Assembly (NCBI RefSeq): GCF_900108475.1
Contig: NZ_FNWO01000012.1
Coordinates: 62,001 to 126,000, forward strand
Length of the DNA: 64,000 nucleotides
Reading direction: 5' to 3'
From: Magnetospirillum fulvum
Lineage (GTDB): Bacteria; Pseudomonadota; Alphaproteobacteria; Rhodospirillales; Magnetospirillaceae
Shown here: in pieces, positions 7,110 through 16,904 of the stretch
Position numbering within the stretch: the stretch's first letter is position 1
Layout: each line of letters starts with the position of its first letter
The notes under the pieces: model-generated
Database searches by the model: none
What the model was told of the DNA's origin: nothing
What the model saw: the letters and a program-made list of their open reading frames with translations, nothing else
Position numbers and translations under genes: made by a program

Positions 7110-8957
7110 ATGAGCGGACCAGGGATTCCCAGCGGATTGACGACAAATACCAAGTTGCTGGGGTGGATTGAAGAGATGGCGCTTTTGTGCCGTCCCGACA
7201 GTATTCACATCTGTGACGGCTCCCAGGCCGAGTACGATGCCCTGTGCGCGAAAATGGTCGCGAGTGGCACGATGATCCGGCTCAATCCGGATCTGCGCCC
7301 CAACAGCTATCTGTCGCGCTCCGACCCCCGAGACGTTGCCCGGGTCGAGGACCGAACTTTTATTTGCTCCTTGAATCGCAACGATGCCGGTCCGACCAAC
7401 AATTGGGTCGATCCGAAGGAAATGAAGGCCCGGATGCGGCCGCTGTACGATGGCTGCATGCAGGGCCGCACCATGTACGTGGTGCCGTTCTCGATGGGTC
7501 CGCTCGGCTCGTCCATCGCCCATATCGGCGTCGAGATCACCGACAGCCCCTATGTCGCCACCAACATGCGGATCATGACCCGCACGGGCAAGGCGGTGCT
7601 CGACCTGCTCGGCACCGATGGCGAGTTCGTCCGTTGCCTCCACTCGGTCGGTCAGCCGCTCAGCCCCGGTCAGGCCGATGTGCCGTGGCCGTGCAACCCG
7701 GAAAACATCCACATCACCCACTTCCCCGAAGAGCGCCAGATCTGGTCGTTCGGTTCGGGCTACGGCGGCAACGCCCTGCTGGGCAAGAAGTGCTTCGCGC
7801 TGCGCATCGCCTCGGTGATGGCGCGTGACGAAGGCTGGCTGGCCGAGCACATGCTGATCGTCGGCGTCGAGAATCCCGAGGGTGAAAAGACCTATGTCGC
7901 CGCCGCCTTCCCGTCGGCTTGCGGCAAGACCAACTTCGCGATGCTGGTCCCGCCGAAGGGTTTCAACGGCTGGAAGATCTGGACCGTCGGCGACGACATC
8001 GCCTGGATCAAGCCCGGCACCGATGGCCGCTTCCATGCCATCAATCCCGAGGCCGGTTTCTTCGGCGTTGCCCCCGGCACCGGGGCCAAGACCAACCCGA
8101 GCGCCATCGCCGCCTGCGCCAGCAACTCGATCTTCACCAATGTCGGTCTGACCGACGATGGCGACGTGTGGTGGGAAGGCTTGAGCGAAGAGCCCCCGGC
8201 CCATCTGATCGATTGGCGCGGCAATGATTGGACTCCGGCCAGCGAAAGCCCGGCGGCCCATCCCAACGCCCGCTTCACCGCTCCGGTCAATCAGTGCCCG
8301 AGCGTCGATCCCGCGTGGGAGAACCCGGCTGGCGTGCCGATTTCGGCCTTCATCGTCGGTGGCCGTCTGTCGAAGAACGCCCCGCTGGTGACCCAGGCCT
8401 TCAATTGGGCCCATGGCGTCTATCTCGGTGCGACGATGGGGTCGGAAGCGACCGCCGCCGCCGTCGGCCAGGCCGCCATCCGCCGCGATCCCTTCGCCAT
8501 GCTGCCGTTCTGCGGCTACAACATGGCCGATTACTTCAACCATTGGCTCAACATGGGCCGTGCGGTGAAGAACCCGCCGCCGATCTTCCGCGTCAATTGG
8601 TTCCGCAAGGGTGCCGATGGCAAGTTCATGTGGCCGGGCTATGGCGAGAACATGCGCGTGCTGAAGTGGATCGTCGATCGCGTCCATGGCCGCGCCCGCG
8701 CCGTCGAATGCCCGATCGGCTTGGTCCCGACCTATCAGGACATCGAATGGTCCGGCCTCGATTATTCGAGCGAGACCTTCAAGGAACTGATGCGGATCGA
8801 CCGCGAGGCCGGTGTCGCCGACGCCCGCAGCCAGGAAGATTTGTTCGACAAGTTCCTGGACCGCGTGCCGAAGGAGATGCTGTTCGAGCGCGAGATGCTG
8901 AAGTCTCGCCTGTGGCGCGCTCCGGCGGTGTGGGAGCTGGCCAGCGAGGTCGAATAG
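7110..8957 (+). CDS. pckG: phosphoenolpyruvate carboxykinase (GTP)
   Basis: The 615-residue product catalyses oxaloacetate + GTP to PEP + GDP + CO2, the entry step of gluconeogenesis. GTP-class hallmarks are the P-loop with reactive cysteine [12 protein letters not shown] (about residues 267-278), the [14 protein letters not shown] segment, [10 protein letters not shown] in the N-terminal domain, and [14 protein letters not shown] near the end. Length matches the GTP family of about 600 residues, unlike the ATP family of about 530. ATG at 7110 is preceded by AGGGAGACGGGATCAG; this start gives the normal N-terminus. A strong terminator follows 33 bp after the stop. Confidence 0.97.
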   Translation: MSGPGIPSGLTTNTKLLGWIEEMALLCRPDSIHICDGSQAEYDALCAKMVASGTMIRLNPDLRPNSYLSRSDPRDVARVEDRTFICSLNRNDAGPTNNWVDPKEMKARMRPLYDGCMQGRTMYVVPFSMGPLGSSIAHIGVEITDSPYVATNMRIMTRTGKAVLDLLGTDGEFVRCLHSVGQPLSPGQADVPWPCNPENIHITHFPEERQIWSFGSGYGGNALLGKKCFALRIASVMARDEGWLAEHMLIVGVENPEGEKTYVAAAFPSACGKTNFAMLVPPKGFNGWKIWTVGDDIAWIKPGTDGRFHAINPEAGFFGVAPGTGAKTNPSAIAACASNSIFTNVGLTDDGDVWWEGLSEEPPAHLIDWRGNDWTPASESPAAHPNARFTAPVNQCPSVDPAWENPAGVPISAFIVGGRLSKNAPLVTQAFNWAHGVYLGATMGSEATAAAVGQAAIRRDPFAMLPFCGYNMADYFNHWLNMGRAVKNPPPIFRVNWFRKGADGKFMWPGYGENMRVLKWIVDRVHGRARAVECPIGLVPTYQDIEWSGLDYSSETFKELMRIDREAGVADARSQEDLFDKFLDRVPKEMLFEREMLKSRLWRAPAVWELASEVE

Positions 8958-8989
8958 ACCCCGCCGTCAGGCTGCTGCAATTATTCAGG

Positions 8990-9027
8990 GAAGGGGTCGG
9001 AAGCAATCGCTTCCGACCCCTTCTTTT
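8990..9027 (+). terminator. pckG rho-independent terminator
   Basis: A perfect 15-bp stem, GAAGGGGTCGGAAGC with GCTTCCGACCCCTTC, encloses the loop AATC and is followed by TTTTT. Confidence 0.92.
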
Positions 9028-9221
9028 TGGTGTACTCCCCGTTCTGACCGCGACCGGGGGCTTTGCTGTAGCGACAAGCGTCCCAATATACGTTTTGATA
9101 ATGGACGGCGGCGGGTTTCCGTCGGTCCCCCCTCCTTGGGCCGTTTCCCGACGGATGCGGCGTGAGACAACTCTGGATCAGAGCGCCCGTGATCGCACGG
9201 AACGGGCGCAAGGAGCGGCTG

Positions 9222-9758
9222 TTGGCACCTGTTTCCCAGACCGTTGACACGTCTTGTCGAGGAGCCGCCGATTGCGGCGACCTTGGCATCTGCATCGACC
9301 GCCAAGGACGATGGTTCTATCACGGCTCACCGATCGCGCGGCGCGAGATGGTCTGCCTGTTCGCCGGGATGATGTGCCGGGCCGAGGACGGCGGCTATCT
9401 GCTGGCGACGCCAGACGAGGTGGGACGGATCGAGGTCGAGGACGTTCCCTTTCTTGCCGTCGAGATGTTCGTCTGCGGCTGCGGCCGCGAGGCGACGATC
9501 TCGTTTCGCACCAATGTCGATGCGATCGTCACCCTGGATGCCGACCATCCGTTGCGGGTGGTCGAAAATCCCGAGACCGGCGAGCCGTCGCCCTATGTCC
9601 TGGTCGGCGACGGACTGGAAGCGCGGCTGACCCGATCCGTGTATTATGATTTGGTGGCCCGGGGGTGGGAGGAAGACCTGGGAGGTGAAAGGGTTCATGG
9701 CTTATGGAGCAGAGGGACGTTCTTTCCGCTGGGACGGCTGGACGATCATCCCGGTTGA
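9222..9758 (+). CDS. DUF1285 family protein
   Basis: The 178-residue product matches the DUF1285 family: DRQGRWFYHGSPIARREMV near the N-terminus, then LATPDEVGRIEVEDVPFLAV, and an ending with a conserved Gly/Trp-containing tail. The biochemical role is unknown; structures of the family suggest a small two-domain ligand-binding fold (from general knowledge). TTG at 9222 is preferred because AAGGAG lies 6-7 bases upstream; a GTG at 9162 is in frame but has no ribosome-binding site. The gene is followed by a CoA-pyrophosphatase-type Nudix gene and cca, a run often seen in alphaproteobacteria. Confidence 0.82.
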   Translation: MAPVSQTVDTSCRGAADCGDLGICIDRQGRWFYHGSPIARREMVCLFAGMMCRAEDGGYLLATPDEVGRIEVEDVPFLAVEMFVCGCGREATISFRTNVDAIVTLDADHPLRVVENPETGEPSPYVLVGDGLEARLTRSVYYDLVARGWEEDLGGERVHGLWSRGTFFPLGRLDDHPG

Positions 9759-10366
9759 CCGCCGAAACGATTGCCGGACGTCTGGCCCGGCGCGATGGCA
9801 CCGCCCTGCGCGGTGACGTCGAATTTTCCGCTTCTCCGCTTGCCCCTGACTCTCCGACCGCCCCGGTTCCGGCGGCGGTGCTGGTGCCGCTGGTCGATCG
9901 CCCCGGCGAGATGACCGTGCTGCTGACCAGGCGTACCCAGCATCTGGTCAACCATCCCGGCCAGATCAGCTTTCCCGGCGGTCGGTTCGACCCCGAGGAC
10001 GCGGGCGACCCGGTCGTTTGCGCCCTGCGCGAAACCACCGAGGAAGTCGGGCTCGATGCCGAGCGCGTCCGCGTGCTGGGTCGGCTCGACCGCTATGTCA
10101 CCGGCACCGGCTTTCTGATTACCCCGGTGGTCGGGCTGGTCCGCCCGCCCTTCACCCTGGTCCCCGATCCGTTCGAGGTCGCCGACGTGTTCGAGGTGCC
10201 GCTGGCCTTCATCCTCGACCCCGCCAATCATCGCCATCATGTCTGCGTCGATGGCGGGCGGAGCCGGTCGTTCTGGGCGATGAATTGGGGCGAGTCCCTG
10301 ATCTGGGGCGCAACCGCCGGAATGCTGGTCAATCTGTCCGAGGTGCTGGCGGATGGTGGCGGCTGA
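9704..10366 (+). CDS. CoA pyrophosphatase-type Nudix hydrolase
   Basis: The 220-residue product has the UPF0035 signature LLTRRTQHLVNHPGQISFPG directly before the Nudix box GGRFDPEDAGDPVVCALRET continuing TEEVGLD. That combination marks coenzyme A diphosphatases (NudL/YeaB-like), which cut CoA to phosphopantetheine and 3',5'-ADP. The start is uncertain: ATG at 9704 overlaps the previous gene by 55 bp, whereas TTG at 9755 forms a TTGA overlap with its stop codon and would give 203 residues, in line with the coupled starts seen elsewhere here. The 3' end overlaps cca by 14 bp. Confidence 0.88.
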   Translation: MEQRDVLSAGTAGRSSRLTAETIAGRLARRDGTALRGDVEFSASPLAPDSPTAPVPAAVLVPLVDRPGEMTVLLTRRTQHLVNHPGQISFPGGRFDPEDAGDPVVCALRETTEEVGLDAERVRVLGRLDRYVTGTGFLITPVVGLVRPPFTLVPDPFEVADVFEVPLAFILDPANHRHHVCVDGGRSRSFWAMNWGESLIWGATAGMLVNLSEVLADGGG

Positions 10367-11681
10367 CCCGGTCCCGTCGGAGGGGCCGTCCTTACGCTCC
10401 CTGGCCGAGCCGATCGGCCAATTGTCGCCGCAGGACTGGATGCAGGCGGAGGAGACCCGCGCGGTGATCGCGGCGCTTTCCGCCGACGGTGCCCCGGTGC
10501 GCTTCGTCGGCGGCTGTGTTCGCGATTCGGTGCGCAATCGTCCGGTCCACGATATCGACATCGCCACCCCCGATCCGCCCGAACGGGTGCTGGCCCTGCT
10601 CGACGATGCCGGGATCCGGGCGATTCCGACCGGGCTGGCGCACGGCACCGTCACCGCTTTGATCGGCGATGCCCACTTCGAGATCACCACCCTGCGCCGC
10701 GACGTCGCCACCGACGGCCGCCACGCCCAGGTCGCCTTCACCGACGATTGGGTCGCCGATGCCGCCCGGCGCGACTTCACCATCAACGCCCTGTCGGCCG
10801 ATCCGGCGGGCCGCATCTTCGATCCGTTCAACGGTCTGGCCGATCTGGGCGCGGGGCGGGTCTGCTTCGTCGGCAATCCGCTGCGGCGGATCGAGGAAGA
10901 CACGCTGCGGTTGCTGCGCTTTTTCCGCTTTCACGCCTTTTATGGCCGGGGCGCCGCCTGCGACCCCGCCGCTCTGGCCGCCTGCCGTCAGATGGCGCCG
11001 CGTCTGGCCGATCTGTCGGGCGAGCGGGTCGCCGCCGAATTGTTGCGGCTGCTGGGGGCCGACGATCCGGCGACGATCCTGCTGGTGATGCAGGGAGTGG
11101 GGGTGCTGGCGGTGATCCTGCCCGAGGGCGAGGACATCACCCGGCTGCGCCAACTGGCCTGGCTGGAGCGGCGCGGGCTGGTCCGCCCCGACATCCGCCC
11201 CGATCCGCTGCGGCGGCTGGCGGCGCTGCTGGGGCCGGACCCGGCGGCGGCGCGGGCGGTCGCGGCCCGGCTGAAACTATCGGGAGCCGACCGCGACCGG
11301 CTGGTGGCGCTGGCCGCCCCAATGGTCGCGATGACGCCCGCCCTTGAGCCCGCCGCCCGGCGTCGGGCGCTTCGCCACCTGGGGCGCGATCTGGTCCGCG
11401 ATCTGGTGTTGCTGGCCTGGGCGCGGCACCGGATCGGGTTGGTCCATGCCGATCCGGTCGATAGTTCGGGCTGGGTCGCCCTGCTCGATCAGGCCGCCGC
11501 CTGGGAGCCGGTCGCGTTGCCGCTGCGGGGGCGCGACCTGCTGGCGCTGGGTGTCCCGGCCGGGCCGGAGGTCGGGATTATGCTCGCCCGCCTCGACCAA
11601 TGGTGGGAGGACAAGGATTTCCGCCCGACGCGGGACGAGTGCCTGGAGGCGGCGCGGCGGGCGGTGGCGGGATCGTTATAG
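10353..11681 (+). CDS. cca: CCA tRNA nucleotidyltransferase
   Basis: The 442-residue protein is a class II nucleotidyltransferase of the CCA-adding/poly(A)-polymerase family. The catalytic site is visible as RFVGGCVRDSVRNRPVHDID, with the two Asp of HDIDIATP coordinating Mg. The neck motif RRDFTINAL and the RIEEDTLRLLRFFRFHAFYG segment follow. A helical body and tail of about 230 residues complete it. It repairs or builds the CCA end of tRNAs. Translation starts at ATG 10353 within the preceding Nudix gene. Its 3' end overlaps the convergent membrane-protein gene by 6 bp. Confidence 0.93.
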   Translation: MVAADPVPSEGPSLRSLAEPIGQLSPQDWMQAEETRAVIAALSADGAPVRFVGGCVRDSVRNRPVHDIDIATPDPPERVLALLDDAGIRAIPTGLAHGTVTALIGDAHFEITTLRRDVATDGRHAQVAFTDDWVADAARRDFTINALSADPAGRIFDPFNGLADLGAGRVCFVGNPLRRIEEDTLRLLRFFRFHAFYGRGAACDPAALAACRQMAPRLADLSGERVAAELLRLLGADDPATILLVMQGVGVLAVILPEGEDITRLRQLAWLERRGLVRPDIRPDPLRRLAALLGPDPAAARAVAARLKLSGADRDRLVALAAPMVAMTPALEPAARRRALRHLGRDLVRDLVLLAWARHRIGLVHADPVDSSGWVALLDQAAAWEPVALPLRGRDLLALGVPAGPEVGIMLARLDQWWEDKDFRPTRDECLEAARRAVAGSL

Positions 11682-12254
11682 GAATTTCAGCGCGACGAAG
11701 CCGCCGATCAACAGCACGATGAAAAGGGTGGTGACCAGGGTCAGCCGCTTTTCGACGAAATCGCGGATCGGCGGGCCAAAGCGCCACAGCAGCGCCGCGA
11801 CCAGGAAGAACCGCATCCCACGGGCGACGATCGAGGCAAAGGTGAAGTGGGCCAGATCGAAATCGAACGCCCCGGCGGTGATTGTCACCAGCTTGTAGGG
11901 GATCGGAGTCATCCCCTTGACGATGATGAACCACACCCCCCATTCGTCGATGATCGGCTTCAAGGCGTAAAATTTGTCGGTCAGATGGAAGGCCGACAAA
12001 ATCGCGGCGCCGATCGTATCCATCGCGAAATAGCCGATGGCATAGCCGAGATAACCGCCCAGAACCGAGGAAATCGTGCAAACCAGGGCGATCCGCCACC
12101 ATTGAGTCGGCGCGGCCAGCACCATCGGAATCAACATGATGTCGGGCGGAATCGGAAAGACCGAGCTTTCGATGAACGATACCGCTGCCAGCCACCAGAG
12201 AGCGTGGCGATGGGACGCCTTGGCCATCATCTGGTTATACATAGCCTTCAACAT
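11676..12254 (-). CDS. YqaA/DedA-related membrane protein (VTT domain)
   Basis: The 192-residue protein has several hydrophobic helices and the SNARE-associated/VTT features of the YqaA family: SSVFPIPPDIMLIPMVLA near the N-terminus, GGYLGYAIGY, and the re-entrant GMTPIPYKLVTITAGAF motif. Family members are inner-membrane proteins linked to envelope homeostasis and lipid handling; the substrate here is unknown. ATG at 12254 has GAGG seven bases upstream; GTG at 12257 is the alternative. It is convergent with cca (6-bp tail overlap) and divergent from the PAS-kinase-like gene. Confidence 0.85.
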   Translation of the reverse strand: MLKAMYNQMMAKASHRHALWWLAAVSFIESSVFPIPPDIMLIPMVLAAPTQWWRIALVCTISSVLGGYLGYAIGYFAMDTIGAAILSAFHLTDKFYALKPIIDEWGVWFIIVKGMTPIPYKLVTITAGAFDFDLAHFTFASIVARGMRFFLVAALLWRFGPPIRDFVEKRLTLVTTLFIVLLIGGFVALKFL

Positions 12255-12386
12255 CACATCACCTCTTGAGGGAGAGTGCCGGTCTTACCAGTCGGGGCCG
12301 GGGACGGCAACACCGGCCGACCGAGCGGCCTTGTCTTTTTGCCTGCGGCCCGGCACCCTTGCCGGTATCAGGGGAGGCTTGATTCA

Positions 12387-14789
12387 ATGCGCGCTGCGGT
12401 CGCGGCGGGAATGACGATGCTGGTCGCGGGATCGGCGGTGGCGGCGGACCCGGCGATCCTGGCCGAGCTGGCCGCCGGGCTCGATCCGCTGTCGCTGGCG
12501 GTGGGGGCGGGTCTGGCCGTTCCGGCTTTGGCTGGGATGGGCTGGCTGCGCTGGCGGCTGAGGGCGGCACGGCGGGTGGCAGAGACGGCCGGGCTCGAGT
12601 CCGAGCGGCTGCGCCGCGGGCTTCAGGCGGCACCCGACGGGTTCTATGGCTGGATCGCGGGGGGCGAGATCTGTTCGCGCCGTCTGGCGGTGCTGCTGGG
12701 GCTGGCGCGCGGCACCGAGGCCGGGTTCGCCGAGATGCTGGAAGCCTTTGCCGCCGTCGATGCCGCCCGGCTGGACGCGGCGGTGGCGCGACTGCGTGGC
12801 GAGGGCGAGGGCTTCGACCTCGAACTGGCGCTGCATGACGGGTCGCGCCGGGTACGGGCGGTGGGGGTGCGGGCCGACGCTCCCGACGGCGACGAGGCGG
12901 CGGCAGGGGCGCTGGTGTGGGTCCAGGACGTCACCGAGGCGGCGTCGGCGCTGGCCGATCTGACCCGGCAACTGAGCGTCGCCACCGCCGCCCGCGAGCG
13001 GCTGGAGGGGCTGATTGATGCCGCGCCGATGCCGGTATGGGTGCGCGACGACGATCTGTCGTTGGTTCAGGTCAACCGCGCCTATGCCGAGGCGGTCGAA
13101 GCCGACGCGGCGGCGGCGGCGGTGGCGGGACAGATCGAACTGGCGTCCGGCGCAATGGTGCGCGAGGCCCGCGCCCTGGCCGCGCGTGCCCGGGCTGCGG
13201 GCGAGCGGCGCGCCGAGACCTTCCACCTTGTCCTGGGTGGGCAGCGCCGTCTGGCCGAGATCACCGAATCTCCCTTCGCCGTCGCAGGCGGGCTGCTGAC
13301 CGGCGGATTCTGCGTCGATCTGACCCGGATCGAGGAGCTTCAGGCCGAACTCGACCGCCATATCGGCGCCCAGGCCGAGGTGCTGGAGCGCCTCGCCACC
13401 GCGATCGCGATCTACACGCCCGACACAAGGCTGGCCTTTTTCAACACCGCGTTCACCCGGCTGTGGCGGCTCGACCGCGACTGGCTGGCGACCCAGCCGA
13501 CCCGGGGCGCGGTGCTGGACGCCCTGCGCGAGCGCCGCCTGCTGCCCGAGGTCGCCGATTTCCGCGCCTACAAGGACAGCGAGCTGAAGCGTTTCGTCTC
13601 GCTGATCGACGCCGACGAAACCCTGCTGCATCTGCCCGACGGCCGCACCCTGCGCCAGATGATCTCGGCCCACCCCCATGGCGGGCTGATCTTCACCATC
13701 GAGGACGTCACCGACACCCTGGCGCTGGAACGCTCGTTCAACACCGTGTTGGCGGTGCAGCGGGAAACCCTCGACCATCTCCATGAAGGGGTGGCGGTGT
13801 TTCGCGGCGACGGACGGCTGAGCCTGTCCAACCCCGCCTTCGCCCGGATTTGGGCGCTCGACCCCGCCGAACTGGGGGCCGAGCCGCATCTGTCCGACCT
13901 GATCGCGGCGCTGGGGGGCTATTTCGAGGGCCGCCCGGACCGCGCCTCGGACTGGCCGGCGGTGCACGAACGGCTGCTGGCGCTGTTCCGCGACCGGGTG
14001 CCGCGCGCCGGACGGCTGGAGCGACAGGACGACACCGTCGTCGATTACGCCTCGGTGCCGCTGCCCGACGGGGCGATGCTGCTGACCTGTCTCGACGTCA
14101 CCGATTCGGTGCGGGTCGAGCGGGCCTTACGCGAGCGCAACGAGGCGCTGGCCGCCGCCGACCGGCTGAAAAGCGAATTCATCGCCAATGTCTCGGCCGA
14201 GGTGCGCCAGCCGCTGACCGCGCTGATCGGCTTTGCCGAGATGCTGGCGGCCGAATATGTCGGCCCGTTGGTCGAGCGGCAGAAGGATTACGTGCGCGGC
14301 ATCGTCGATGCCGGGCACGGGCTGGAGACGTTGATCGCCGACATCCTTGACCTTGCCGCGATCGAGGCCGGGCAGATGACGCTGGAACTCGACACCGTCG
14401 ATATCCATCCGTTGCTGACGGCGGTGCTGGGGCTGGCGCGCGAGCGGCTGCGGGAAAAGAAGCTGGCGCTCGATCTCGATTGTCCGCTCGATATCGGCTG
14501 GCTGGTCGCCGACGAGCGGCGGCTGAAGCAGGTTCTGTTCAACCTGATCGGCACCGCGATCAAGCGCGCACCGCCGGGGGGGCGGATCGCGGTGCGGGCC
14601 GAACGCCGTCCCGCCGAAATCGCCTTTATCGTCAGCGACGGGGCGTCCGAGCCGATGGCCGAGGCCGGTCCCGGTCTGGCCCTGGTCGAACGCTTTGTCG
14701 AGCGCCATGGCGGCCGGGTCGAATCCGCCTTCACCGCCGCCGACGGCAGCGTCGTCACGGTCCGGTTGCCCACCGGTACGGCGGCATGA
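12387..14789 (+). CDS. DivL-like PAS sensor, histidine-kinase fold without phospho-acceptor His
   Basis: The 800-residue protein has two N-terminal hydrophobic segments (within residues 1-60), several PAS-like regions and a C-terminal HisKA/HATPase-like part. The H-box region reads FIANVSAEVRQPLTALIGFA; the expected His of the H-E/D-x-x-x-P motif is Ala604. The N-box DERRLKQVLFNLIGTAIKRA lacks the second Asn, and the G1 region (VSDGASEP) is also altered, while ERFVERHGG is kept. This fits an atypical kinase such as DivL, which has Tyr in place of the His. A role in cell-cycle signalling is inferred only. ATG at 12387 follows AGGGGAGG; a more upstream in-frame start is unlikely. Confidence 0.78.
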   Translation: MRAAVAAGMTMLVAGSAVAADPAILAELAAGLDPLSLAVGAGLAVPALAGMGWLRWRLRAARRVAETAGLESERLRRGLQAAPDGFYGWIAGGEICSRRLAVLLGLARGTEAGFAEMLEAFAAVDAARLDAAVARLRGEGEGFDLELALHDGSRRVRAVGVRADAPDGDEAAAGALVWVQDVTEAASALADLTRQLSVATAARERLEGLIDAAPMPVWVRDDDLSLVQVNRAYAEAVEADAAAAAVAGQIELASGAMVREARALAARARAAGERRAETFHLVLGGQRRLAEITESPFAVAGGLLTGGFCVDLTRIEELQAELDRHIGAQAEVLERLATAIAIYTPDTRLAFFNTAFTRLWRLDRDWLATQPTRGAVLDALRERRLLPEVADFRAYKDSELKRFVSLIDADETLLHLPDGRTLRQMISAHPHGGLIFTIEDVTDTLALERSFNTVLAVQRETLDHLHEGVAVFRGDGRLSLSNPAFARIWALDPAELGAEPHLSDLIAALGGYFEGRPDRASDWPAVHERLLALFRDRVPRAGRLERQDDTVVDYASVPLPDGAMLLTCLDVTDSVRVERALRERNEALAAADRLKSEFIANVSAEVRQPLTALIGFAEMLAAEYVGPLVERQKDYVRGIVDAGHGLETLIADILDLAAIEAGQMTLELDTVDIHPLLTAVLGLARERLREKKLALDLDCPLDIGWLVADERRLKQVLFNLIGTAIKRAPPGGRIAVRAERRPAEIAFIVSDGASEPMAEAGPGLALVERFVERHGGRVESAFTAADGSVVTVRLPTGTAA

Positions 14790-14887
14790 CGATATAACTT
14801 ATACTAAAAGTCCAGGGGGGGTTTTCACTCCGTCTCGGTGCGGCCATCATGCGGCGCACACCCTCTCGCGTGAAGGTAACAAGGACG

Positions 14888-15919
14888 ATGAGGCATCCGG
14901 CGCAGTTCCTGGGTCTGTTTCTGCTGGTCTGGCTGGCCCTGGTTCCGCCGGTCCTGGCGGCCGATGTCGTCGTCGAGACTTTTTCGGTTTCGTCGTCCCA
15001 GTCGGGGATCGACCTTTATCTCCGCAACAAGCACCGCGACGGCACGGTCGAGGCGAAAGCGGAGAAGACGGTGCTGTTCCTCCACGGCGCCTCCTATCCG
15101 GCCCACACCGCGTTCGATCTGCCGATCGAGGGGCGGAGCTGGATGGACTGGCTGGCGGCACGCGGCTATGACGTCTACAGCCTTGATCTCCGGGGCTATG
15201 GCCGCTCGGGCCGCCCGCCCGAGATGTCCCAGGCCGCCGAGGCCAACCGTCCGGTGGTCGATACCGCCCAGGCGGTCGAGGATGTCACCCGCGCCGTCGA
15301 TTTCATCGCGTCGCGCCGGGGCGTGTCGAAGGTGGTGCTGATCGGCTGGTCATGGGGCGCGACCGTCGCCGGTCTTTATGCGACCCAACTGCCCGACCGG
15401 GTCGAACGGCTGGTGCTCTATGCGCCGCAATGGCTGCGCGAGGGTCCGGCGCCCTCCGAGGCCGAGATCGCCCGCGTCCCGGCCTGGCGCCAGATCGACC
15501 CCCGCGACGCCCGCGATATCTGGCTGAAATCGGTTCCGGCCGACCGCCGCGACAGCGTGTTGCCCAAGGCGGTGTTCCTGGAGTGGCTGAAGGCGACGCT
15601 GGCCAGCGATCCCGCTCCCCCCGCGCCGGGAACGGTGCGGGCTCCCAACGGGGTGGTGCTCGACACGATGCGCTATTGGGCGGCGGGCAAGCCGCGCTGG
15701 AACCCCGAGCGGCTGTCGGTCCCCGCCCTGGTGATCCAGGGTGAGTGGGATTCCGAGGCTCCTCCGGCGATGGGGATGGCGCTGTTCAACCATCTGACCC
15801 GCTCGCCGTTCAAACGCTATGTGATGGTCGGCGGCGCCACCCATGCCGCTCTGTTCGAAAGCAACCGGGTCCAGCTCTATAGCGCGGTTCAACAATTTCT
15901 CGAAGACCCCATCCGGTGA
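14888..15919 (+). CDS. secreted alpha/beta hydrolase
   Basis: The 343-residue product starts with a signal peptide (MRHPAQFLGLFLLVWLALVP, cleavage after VLA). The alpha/beta-hydrolase core follows: oxyanion region LFLHGASYPAHTAF, strand/turn SLDLRGYGRSGRP, nucleophile elbow GWSWGATV (Ser), acid candidate in GEWDSEAP, and His in GATHAALFE. The substrate is unknown. ATG at 14888 is preceded by AAGGA; an earlier ATG at 14849 lacks a site and would hide the signal peptide. Its stop overlaps the GTG start of the next methyltransferase gene (GTGA). Confidence 0.85.
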   Translation: MRHPAQFLGLFLLVWLALVPPVLAADVVVETFSVSSSQSGIDLYLRNKHRDGTVEAKAEKTVLFLHGASYPAHTAFDLPIEGRSWMDWLAARGYDVYSLDLRGYGRSGRPPEMSQAAEANRPVVDTAQAVEDVTRAVDFIASRRGVSKVVLIGWSWGATVAGLYATQLPDRVERLVLYAPQWLREGPAPSEAEIARVPAWRQIDPRDARDIWLKSVPADRRDSVLPKAVFLEWLKATLASDPAPPAPGTVRAPNGVVLDTMRYWAAGKPRWNPERLSVPALVIQGEWDSEAPPAMGMALFNHLTRSPFKRYVMVGGATHAALFESNRVQLYSAVQQFLEDPIR

Positions 15920-16833
15920 GTTCCCCCGTTACCGCCTATCTTGCCGCGCCGGGATTCGAGGCCGATCTGCGCGCCGAACTGGGCGATGTCGCCGCCGAAT
16001 ACGGACGGTTGATGCTGGCCCCCGGCCCGGCGCGGCCCGCCGCCTGGGCGCTCAACATCTGGCGCGATCCGGTCGAGATCGAGGCCGGGTCGATCGGGGC
16101 GGCGGCCAAGGCGCTGCGGGCGATCCAGCGCAATTGGTGGCCCTATGCCTTTCATCTCCACCGCCGGACCGGATTGCTGGTCGAGAAGCTGCCCAAGGTC
16201 TCGGCCAAGCCGCTCGAATTCGGCCAGCTTGCGCCGGCCGCGCCGCTCGGTTCGTTCGTCTGGCTCGACGAGGGGCGGCTGCTGGCGGCGGCGGATTGTT
16301 CCAGCCGCTTTCCCAATGGCGAGGTGGGCTTTGTCGAAGACCGCGCCCTGCCGCCCAACCGCGCCTATCTGAAGCTGTGGGAGGCGCTGACCCTGGCCGG
16401 GCGGCGGCCCGGTCCGGGCGAGGTCTGCCTTGATCTGGGCGCCAGCCCCGGCGGCTGGACCTGGGTGTTGGCCTCGGGCGGGGCAAATGTGATCGCGATC
16501 GACAAGGCGCCGCTGGCTCCCTCGATCGCGGCGCTGCCGACCGTCACCTGCCGCCAGGAAAGCGCCTTCGGCCTTGACCCCGCCGCGATCGGTCCAATCG
16601 ATTGGCTGTGTTCGGACGTGATCTGTTACCCCGAGCGGCTGTTGCGGCTGGTCGAGCGCTGGCGCGAATCCGGGCTGGCGCGCAATTTCATCTGTACCCT
16701 GAAATTCCAGGGCGAAACCGACCATGCCGTCGCCGCCCGCTTTGCCGCGGTGCCGGGGTCGCGGCTGCTCCATCTCTCGCATAACAAGCACGAACTGACC
16801 TGGATGCTGATCGCGGAAGACGGGCAGCCCTAG
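15916..16833 (+). CDS. RlmM-like FtsJ-fold RNA methyltransferase
   Basis: The 305-residue product has an N-terminal THUMP-like/adaptor region and a C-terminal RrmJ/FtsJ-type SAM domain: VCLDLGASPGGWTWVLA is motif I, IAIDKAPLAP follows, CSDVICYPERLL carries the catalytic Asp, and FICTLKFQGETDH the Lys of the K-D-K-E set. This matches the RlmM (YgdE) family that 2'-O-methylates C2498 of 23S rRNA in E. coli; the alphaproteobacterial target is inferred. The start is GTG at 15916 in a GTGA overlap with the hydrolase gene. Confidence 0.85.
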   Translation: MSSPVTAYLAAPGFEADLRAELGDVAAEYGRLMLAPGPARPAAWALNIWRDPVEIEAGSIGAAAKALRAIQRNWWPYAFHLHRRTGLLVEKLPKVSAKPLEFGQLAPAAPLGSFVWLDEGRLLAAADCSSRFPNGEVGFVEDRALPPNRAYLKLWEALTLAGRRPGPGEVCLDLGASPGGWTWVLASGGANVIAIDKAPLAPSIAALPTVTCRQESAFGLDPAAIGPIDWLCSDVICYPERLLRLVERWRESGLARNFICTLKFQGETDHAVAARFAAVPGSRLLHLSHNKHELTWMLIAEDGQP

Positions 16834-16904
16834 ACCAATCGCCTTGCCTAGGTCAGACCTTCGGAGTAAACCTAAACGCTTCGCGAATAGGGTGCGGGTG
16901 AACC

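Noticed and set aside
12384-13967. Minus-strand frame of 527 codons
   Set aside because: It is opposite the PAS-kinase-like gene, is Gly/Gln/Arg-rich and has no domain.
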